A stretch of 64,000 bases of DNA. Source: Cadophora sp. MPI-SDFR-AT-0126 (taxonomy: Eukaryota; Ascomycota; Leotiomycetes; Helotiales; Ploettnerulaceae). The translations under genes were made by a program, and so were the position numbers. This document shows, piece after piece, positions 57,177 to 64,000 of this stretch (its first letter is position 1; each line of letters opens with the position of its first letter). The notes beneath the pieces are model-generated. The model worked only from the letters and a program-made list of their open reading frames with translations. It was not told the DNA's origin and ran no database searches. Location: assembly GCA_020747065.1 (NCBI GenBank), contig JAGMVK010000003.1, positions 3,286,001 to 3,350,000 on the forward strand, read 5' to 3'.

Positions 57177-57900
57177 ATGTCCTATGTTAAGCCTCCAGAC
57201 ATTAGTCGGATTGAGGAAATGATTGAAGCACCTGCTCCCAAGCTTCCAAATACCAGCTCGTGGACTTGGTTCTGCTGCAGCGTACGTGCCCTACATTGTA
57301 TTTCTCGTTTGAAGACATTATCCATGGACTATGATTTCAACTGACAGGGAAGACAGTGCTCACGCGCCAACCAGCGTCCCAAGGAATCAGACAAGTATTC
57401 AATCTGTCGATCCTGCCAACACGAGGTGATTCCTGCATCCCCCATGATGGCCAGACAATAAAGATTCAAGATCCAAGCTTGACTGATGTGCTGACCTCTC
57501 TCAGCGTTGCCGATCCTGCAGTATCCGCTGGAACAACCGTACCATTTCACCTGAATACTACAGGCGTGCCTACAACAGCACCATGGTCTTCGTTGACGGC
57601 AGTTATACCTCCGAGACCAGCTACAGACTCAAGCAAGAGGAAGAGGATGGGGCAGCTAAGCACGGATTGGAGACGATGTTGGGGAAGAATGTGAGGCAGA
57701 AGACGGTGGCGGAGAGTCTGGTTGAGAATGCAGAGGTTGAGAAGGCTAGGCTGAGGGGATATTCTGGTACTGGAGGTCTGGAAGGTATTGTGGTTGGTGG
57801 AGGCAGTGGTTTGGAGAGCAGAGACAGCGGAGCTAGCGAGGGGAGTCTGAAGGATGATGTTGGTGATATTGGTAGCGTGGTTGAGAGTTTAGTTATTTGA
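57177..57900 (+). CDS. Small Cys-rich zinc-ribbon-like protein, 192 aa
   Basis: Exons 57177-57281, 57348-57425 and 57505-57900, all in phase 0. The N-terminal third, spread over all three exons, holds a metal-binding pattern: WTWFCCSGRQC, then ICRSCQHE at the end of exon 2 and RCRSC at the start of exon 3 (C-x2-C-x-H-x-R-C-x2-C). Splicing is what brings the two Cys pairs together, which supports the model. Many fungi have small proteins with a similar W-x-C-C...C-x2-C-x-H-x-R-C-x2-C arrangement and no known function. The C-terminal half is Glu/Lys then Gly/Ser rich and probably disordered. A DNA, RNA or protein-binding role is possible but unproven. Confidence 0.72.
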
Positions 57901-58645
57901 GGAGTATGAGAGCCGCAGAGCGAATGAACGATGCTTTAGGAACAAATATTGAGGCGCGCTATGGGTCATTGCAATATCTGCAAGTTTGGCTTAGGCTTAA
58001 ATTGCAAGAGTGCCATGATTCCGCAAAAGGCCGTTCTTCGGCCCTCGCTTTGAACGACGTTCCCGAGCACGAGACCCGAGACCCTAGGCTAGAAGACATG
58101 TCAAGAAGTTGCAGAGCAATGTGCTTTCGTACAGAGCCGACATGTGAATCATTTCCATGATCGATTCCAGGCACTAGATACAAACAACATTGAGTCAACC
58201 CGGGTTTCTTGTAAGTCAAAGTAGGTAATTTTCAAAGCGATGTGATTTGAAATGAAAGAACTTTCAACCGCCCCAAAGCAGAACTTCAAGACTTGTCCCT
58301 TTCCAGCGAGTAATATTCTCATCAAGCTCAAAGATGTCAACAGTCACCCCGCTGTGGCACGTTGAGAAACCTCCAAAGTTCCCAGATTCGACTTACTGGT
58401 ACTGGAAGTGCTACTAGGTAAATGCTGTTTCATCAAATTCCGATACACCGAGCGGCCAAGATACGGTGTTCAGCCACGTAGGCTTTCACTTCAAAGCAAA
58501 CGAGTCCTTCTTGATGTATCGTACGGGTGACTAATGAGCCCAGCGTAGCCAGTGATTCGTACAACCATACTTAGTCTATCTGATGAAACACAGCCCGAAT
58601 CCAACCAGATCCAGTCCGCAAACGCCTGCTAATCCAAACTGTACA
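57901..58645. other. Intergenic region with a possible gene fragment
   Basis: At 58335-58418 an ATG opens a 27-codon frame containing PPKFPDSTYWYWKCY, which resembles the end of exon 1 of the preceding Cys-rich gene (APKLPNTSSWTWFCC). It ends at TAG immediately before GTAAAT. No continuation with further Cys pairs was found. Confidence 0.35.
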
Positions 58646-60781
58646 TCATGAGTCGCTCGGGCCAGCCTCCTCATCGCCTGACGTGCTCGACCTATCCACC
58701 TTTTGTCGTTTCCCTCTGAATAGTTCTCCTAAGGTATTACTCAGACTCCTCGCTCGTGTCATTCGACTTGATCGTCCTGTTTCGGGGGATGCGCCAGCGT
58801 CTTCTTGTTGGTCGCTATACTTGAGGGGCGAGGTACCCAATTGGTCCTCGTCATCGGTAAGGTTCGCATTGCTGAGTCTTTGTGATCCAGACTTGGTCCT
58901 TCTCAACCCTAGCCGTGGCCGCTTGAAGCTTCGGCTTCTTGGATCCATGCCACGCCGGAGCGAATCTGCAACAACCACACTCAGACCACCAGATAGAGGC
59001 GATAATAAAGGCCCTGGTAGTATTCTTGATATTGAATGTCTCGCAGGAGTCATTGGCCTATCTGACTGTGGCGGTGCGGGCGACTGCTGCTCGTTCGGGT
59101 GGGTATGTGGGTTACCTTGGGACGTCGTCCTCGTCAATGTGTTCGCTGGATCTGCAGAGAGTTGTGCTTCTGATGGAAGTACGGGTGAGGAAAGTGTAGC
59201 CTGGAGCCCGGGGTGACTCGAAGGCTGCAGGTGATTTTCGGCTGAAGGCTTCCATGGATTGCTGAGAAGAGGAGTTTCCTCACGCGGAGCGGACGGGGCA
59301 ACCCTGACTGAAGGCTTATATGATGAATTGGAGTACATCCTGGGTGTTCGGGGCCTGCCTGGTGGCTCCGCAAAAGACACATGAGAATCTCGGCGAGATG
59401 AGGATCCTTGATCGTCGCTGGCTCCATCGCCGTTCTGGAATACGGTTGGTTTCCTAATCGAATCCCTTCTTCGAGACTCTTCCTGTGCCATGACATTATC
59501 TTCGTTATATTCCTGATCAGCAAGAACAATTCGTTCTTCCCCTTCTTCTTCCGAATCCTCCTCTTCATCTTCATCATTTCTTGATCTCCCGCTTGTAATA
59601 AGAAAAACACCAAAGAAGGTCAAGAGACATCCACCGATGAACTTCGAAATATTCTCCGCCGTAGCCTTTTCGAAATCTCGGTAAAGAATCGCGCTCCCAA
59701 TAATTACAGACAAAGTAAACATAACGAACTGTACAGGAATGACTTGAGTTGAATCAAACCGTTGAAGCGCCTTGTTGACGTATCTCACTTGCATCACGGC
59801 CGTTGAAATCAGCACCGCCAGGAGAGCATATGTCACAGGGGTGGTCAAGGCTCTCCATAGCGTTGAAGAGAGCATTGAGGCAACACCTTTGGTGGACAGA
59901 GCGGTGTATCCACCTGTTCAAGTCAGAAGCTACAGGGCGAAAGGTGTTGTGCACTTACCAAAAAGACCCACGAGCCCCAAATCAATCAAAATGGTCTTGC
60001 TGCCATATCTTGGACTTGCCCAAACAAGCACTACAATTAGGGCAATCGTCACGCCGAGATATATTTCAAAAGCCGTAGTGGTGATAGCCCCCCATATTTC
60101 GTGTGAGCCGAGTTTCTTCTCCTCTGTCTTCGCACTTAGGACGACTGTGACAGCTCCACCAACAGCGACCACCACGCCCCAAAAATCCCGATAACGGAAA
60201 CGTTCTTTCAGCATGATGGGAGCAATCACGCAGTTTGAAATCAGAGCCACCACGCCCAGTGGAGACACAATGGAGGCCGGCGCAAATCCGTATGCCAGAA
60301 AATTCCCTGCCTCTCCAACTGTCATCAAAAGAATTCCTCCCCACCAGTAAGGCGATTTGAGATAGTTTGAGTGGTTCTCATGCGAACAGTCTGATGAGTC
60401 CGAATTGAAGGAAGACGACAGAAGGTTGTCTTCCTCTCCACTGTTCTCCACATCCACTTCAACAACGTGCCCATTTGTATTTGTCGTTCCATATCCCCCG
60501 CTCGACTTGGCGATTTTCTTCAGTCTCTCTTTCCGGGCCATCCGCTCTTCGTGCAGCCTTATATGCGCATATCGTTGGATGTTTAATGCAAACGATATCA
60601 GGATATTGCCAATGATCGCAGTGATGATTCCAATAAGGGAACTCCATCGTTGTAACTGCGAATCTCCTCCAAGAAGCGATATGGCATCGTAGGGACTCGG
60701 CAGAGATGTGATCTGGGACAGTTTCGTGGCAGGAAATGCTGTCGTGGGTACATAATCGAAGGTTGGCGTGGATAGAAACAT
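58646..60781 (-). CDS. NIPA-type magnesium transporter
   Basis: Minus-strand exons 60781-59959 and 59913-58646 give 696 aa. About nine membrane segments in the DMT-like fold: the first near LIGIITAIIGNILISFALNIQ, then a cytosolic loop with acidic/Ser sequence, GEAGNFLAYGFAPASIVSPLG (the hallmark of the NIPA family), FWGVVVAVGGAVTVVLSA, and after the intron GYTALSTKGVASML, PVTYALLAVLISTAVMQVRYVNKAL, VQFVMFTLSVIIGSAILYRDF and FIGGCLLTFFGVFLI. NIPA proteins move Mg2+ across plasma or endosomal membranes. The C-terminal about 290 residues are a long disordered tail with acidic, Ser/Pro and RS-like stretches, typical of fungal members and likely phosphorylated. Confidence 0.9.
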
Positions 60782-61210
60782 ATCAGCTGGCGGCAGGCAT
60801 GTGGCGTATCATCCCAAATGGTGCCTTCCGGCAGGCCAGCTCTTCACGGAGCTGTTGTTGTTACCAATTGAAATGACATGGGGATTATATTGGGAGAGTT
60901 CGATATCTGGCTGTTGTTGTCGTGGATGGTCGAGAAGGAGCAAGTTCAGCAGCGATGATTTAATTTGGGTAGCAGTCGTCATTCGAGAGTCTTGGATCCC
61001 GCTGCGTTTTACGGTTGCAGGGATTGCGATAACAGTCGGGTGGTAAATGAGTGCGTAAATCAGGGGTCCAGAACATAAAACAGGTCTAAAGTGGCATTTT
61101 TACCGACGTATTTGCGTCTCACCCCACATAAAGTCACCAAGCTTCCAGAAACATACAAAACCCGAGGAAGTCGATCTCGCATCATTGTACTCCATCCAAA
61201 CACCAGTACC
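60782..61210. promoter_or_regulatory. Divergent promoter between NIPA and WDR70 genes
   Basis: About 430 bp between two divergent conserved genes. An in-frame ATG at 61091 exists, but the conserved protein begins at 61211. No specific site was recognised. Confidence 0.45.
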
Positions 61211-63007
61211 ATGAGCGACGATGAAGATTACGAAGTGGAGGGACCTGATTTGGCCGAAGATGACCCCATGAGAGCATTCCTGCCACAGGCTTTTGGGAAG
61301 AAGTCGAAAGAGGCAGATGTTGCAGCGCAAATCGGCAGAACCAAGAGAGCTGTGGATAAGGCGCCAGCTGCAGCAAAGGACTCTGATGGCAATGGAGAAG
61401 GCCAACGGATCGCGCAAGAGCCAGCCTCGAAAGACTATGGATCCGACGACGATGATGACTCGGATGACGATTCAGACCAGTCCGACGATGATGAATACCC
61501 AGTGTCGCATGAGCTGGTACTTAAGACCCACGACCGCGCAGTCACCACCACTGCTGTAGATCCATCTGGAGGAAGGATGGTTACGGGATCTACTGATTGC
61601 ACCCTGAAGCTGCACGACTTTGCATCTATGACACCTACCACTCTTCGGGCGTTCAAGAGCGTGGATCCGAGTGCCTCGAAGACTTCTGCGAATTCCGAAA
61701 CCCACCCTATAAATCATGTGGAATTCAATCCATTATCCGGAGGAACGTTTCTGTGCGTCTCGGCACACCCGCAGGCGAAGATAATGAGTCGAGATGGGGA
61801 GGTTCTGGCGGAATTCCAGAAAGGTGATATGTACTTGAGAGACATGAACAACACGAAAGGACATATATCAGAAGTCACTACCGGTACCTGGAATCCCGTT
61901 GACAAGAACCTATGCGTGACGGCTGGGACGGATAGTACGCTACGGATATGGGACGTCAACCACAGGAGAAGCCAAAAAGAGGTCATTGTACACAAATCAA
62001 GGGCTGCCGGATCTGCTGGGAGGACGCGAATGACCGCAGTTGTGTGGGGAAGCCCAATGCAAGGAGGAAGTAATATTCTGGTCGCTGCGGCCCTAGATGG
62101 GAGCTTAGTGATGTGGAGCGGAGATGGACCATTTTCTCGACCTACAGCAGAAATTCGGGAGGCCCATAAACCAGATATGTGGACTGGAGGTATTGATATC
62201 AGCAACGATGGTCGGATGGTGGTAACAAGAGGTGGTGATGATTTGATCAAGCTTTGGGATCTTCGGAAATTCAAGAGCCCAGTCGTGACAGTCTCACATC
62301 CTTCAACCTCGGACGTGTACGGCGTCACGAATATAAGATATGCGCCGTCGTCTTCATGTATCATCACAGGGTCGGCATCTGGTCATCTTCACATTCTAAA
62401 TCCCGGAAACCTAAAGCCGGAGCTGGTCACACCAGTAACACCTGGATCACCTTTGATTACAGTGGAATGGCACCCCAAGCTTAATCAGATCATTACAGGC
62501 TCGGCCAATTCGGAAGTTCACGTCCTTTATAATCCCAATACCTCCGTTCGCGGCGCCGTCGACGTCATGTCTCGAGCGCCAAAGAAACGCCATGTCGACG
62601 ACGATCCGAACTTCACCACAGATCAGTCAACGGGCCTCTCAGGAGACAGCATCGTCAGTGCTGGAGGAGTTGTTACAAGTGCTGGGGCAACTTCATTCGC
62701 AGCCCGTCATCCGACTGTCGGTCTCACAGCTTCCGGTCGATCAAGAGATCCTCGTAGACCGCAGATACCTCTGGTCACTCCATTCATGAAAAGTCAACCG
62801 GACGAGAAGCATATCAATGAGAGTATTTCTTTGAGCAGCATGAGAGATGAGGATCCTAGAGAAGCTTTGTTGAAGTACGCTGAATTGGCGAAGAAGGATC
62901 CACTGTTTACAAATGCATGGAAAGACACTCAACCGGTGACACAGTATGCTGATCTGAGTGACGAGGAAGAGGAAGAGGGGCCGGACAAGAAAAAAGTAAG
63001 AAGATAA
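61211..63007 (+). CDS. WD40 protein of the WDR70 family
   Basis: Single exon, 598 aa from MSDDEDYEVEG; the frame is also open from an ATG at 61091, but the acidic start is the usual one. The N-terminus (about 1-100) is acidic (DDDDDSDDDSDQSDDDEYPVSHE). WD repeats follow, e.g. VTGSTDCTLKLHDF, VTAGTDSTLRIWDV, VAAALDGSLVMWSG, VTRGGDDLIKLWDL, ITGSASGHLHIL and ITGSANSEVHVLY. The long C-terminal extension with RDPRRPQIPLVTPFMKS and a late acidic patch is characteristic of WDR70 (gastrulation-defective-like). Members are nuclear and, in fission yeast and human cells, act in DNA-damage responses linked to histone H2B ubiquitination with the CUL4-DDB1 complex. A nuclear adaptor role is expected here. 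Confidence 0.92.
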   Translation: MSDDEDYEVEGPDLAEDDPMRAFLPQAFGKKSKEADVAAQIGRTKRAVDKAPAAAKDSDGNGEGQRIAQEPASKDYGSDDDDDSDDDSDQSDDDEYPVSHELVLKTHDRAVTTTAVDPSGGRMVTGSTDCTLKLHDFASMTPTTLRAFKSVDPSASKTSANSETHPINHVEFNPLSGGTFLCVSAHPQAKIMSRDGEVLAEFQKGDMYLRDMNNTKGHISEVTTGTWNPVDKNLCVTAGTDSTLRIWDVNHRRSQKEVIVHKSRAAGSAGRTRMTAVVWGSPMQGGSNILVAAALDGSLVMWSGDGPFSRPTAEIREAHKPDMWTGGIDISNDGRMVVTRGGDDLIKLWDLRKFKSPVVTVSHPSTSDVYGVTNIRYAPSSSCIITGSASGHLHILNPGNLKPELVTPVTPGSPLITVEWHPKLNQIITGSANSEVHVLYNPNTSVRGAVDVMSRAPKKRHVDDDPNFTTDQSTGLSGDSIVSAGGVVTSAGATSFAARHPTVGLTASGRSRDPRRPQIPLVTPFMKSQPDEKHINESISLSSMRDEDPREALLKYAELAKKDPLFTNAWKDTQPVTQYADLSDEEEEEGPDKKKVRR

Positions 63008-64000
63008 TAGAATTTGGCGCTTTTTACTGAGGGCAACCGGGATGTACTGGCGTTCATACGGCGGCAGCAAAATTTTCATCGCCACTGAGCGTAATTGTTT
63101 GTCAGTGATATAACAATAAATACCCCATAATTTTGTAATATCGCAGAATTGGGCTCTTTGGGCTGGATTTGGAGAAATTGTTGATGATCGTAAATTGGGT
63201 TCCTGTGTAATGAGGTACGTAGTTTGGTTCGAATTACTCCCATGATCAATGCAAGTCAAAATCCGAAGTTTCCAGGAAGTCATTGCTCATTGCTTAACTC
63301 TCCCGCCAGATCTCTAACTTCTGATATGTCCATCGACCAGCACTAGTCTAATTGATGCTTCTTGCAAAATAGTGAAGAAAGTCTTTGTAGGACTGCTACC
63401 AGCCTTGGAGTCAGCGACGGATACTCAGGTAATCTAGGTGTTGTCAATGAAGATAATCTGCTGTAGATTTATACTCCTCAGTCCAAGCCAACGGCTTCAA
63501 CCACTCTGTTTGCTATGTATATCCATCGAAAGCCTCCCCAGCAATCTGTCATTTGATGGGTGTGTGAGGGAGTCTCAAACCGCTGCTCAGATAGTCCATT
63601 GGTCTCGTCTGCTTATAGAATTCATCCTGGGAACCTCTATCATAATACACCTTGATAATAATACTCTTGTGTCTCCGAATGCAAGTTTCTGCCCACAAGC
63701 AGTCTATAAAGCCCTGCGGACCATCTGACAGCACCACAAGAGTTCTAATCTTACGTGCGTCACCATAGAGAGGCGGTAGAAGGACGCGACAGAGAGAAGC
63801 CCAGCGCTGATGGAGTGGTACTGAGGCAATCGTGCATTGTCATATCAGAGTCCGTTGGGGCGGTGGAGTTGGAATAGTTGAGCTTTTGATTGTGAGCAGA
63901 AGACTCGCTGGTTTTCATTGAATATTTCGCTGGTCAGATTTGCTGAAGGCACGGCCACTTCCAGGTTATCGAGGTTTATCTTGATAATATGCTTCAAGGC
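63008..64000. other. Intergenic region to window end
   Basis: About 1 kb after the WDR70-like stop. Only short, unconvincing open frames on both strands; nothing recognised. Confidence 0.5.

Noticed and set aside
1..64000. CRISPR arrays, rRNA, intact transposons or integration sites
   Set aside because: No regularly spaced repeats, transposase motifs, reverse transcriptase motifs or long terminal repeats were seen, and the DNA is fungal nuclear.

Overview
The window is nuclear DNA from a filamentous ascomycete (Pezizomycotina; a Leotiomycetes-like fungus is my guess). The evidence is genes with several short introns (about 45-110 bp, GT...AG), C6 zinc-cluster regulators, a fungal rhodopsin-like membrane protein, a secreted class 3 lipase and fungal-type HIS6. 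I rebuilt exons by eye so that frame, splice sites and known motifs agree; none is backed by transcripts.

Layout. 0-2.2 kb: the 3' end of an unknown gene facing a six-exon catalase. 2.2-5.5 kb: mostly empty, with one possible small Cys-rich ORF. 5.5-16.8 kb: a compact oxidative block made of a nitroalkane-oxidase/acyl-CoA-dehydrogenase-like flavoprotein that lacks the catalytic Asp, a C6 regulator overlapping it tail to tail, a cytochrome P450 divergent from a short-chain dehydrogenase, and a second C6 regulator. It looks like a small catabolic or tailoring cluster; no PKS, NRPS or terpene synthase is visible. 16.8-18.3 kb: little, apart from a doubtful small secreted ORF.

18.3-51.2 kb is the most interesting part. 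Eight genes encode unnamed proteins with a variable, mostly coiled-coil N-terminal part and a related C-terminal module. The module opens with a P-hh-x-h-G-x-x-h-R-x-R signature, continues with a GN-x-A-A-H...D-A-x-L-F/Y core and then a Y-G-V-S/T-P motif. A ninth, decayed copy lies near 31 kb. The copies are on both strands, differ in exon structure, and are interrupted by conserved genes (a Faf1/C1orf131-like 40S-biogenesis factor divergent from HIS6, a large membrane protein, a class 3 lipase, and a rhodopsin-like protein). This looks like a local, fast-diverging gene family of unknown function and is my candidate for an undescribed system.

51.2-58.6 kb: lineage-restricted small or disordered proteins, including an ORF with one in-frame TAG and a small zinc-ribbon-like Cys-rich protein with a possible broken partner. 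58.6-63 kb: conserved genes, a NIPA-type magnesium transporter and a WDR70-type WD40 protein, divergently arranged. I see no rRNA, convincing tRNA, CRISPR array or complete transposon.
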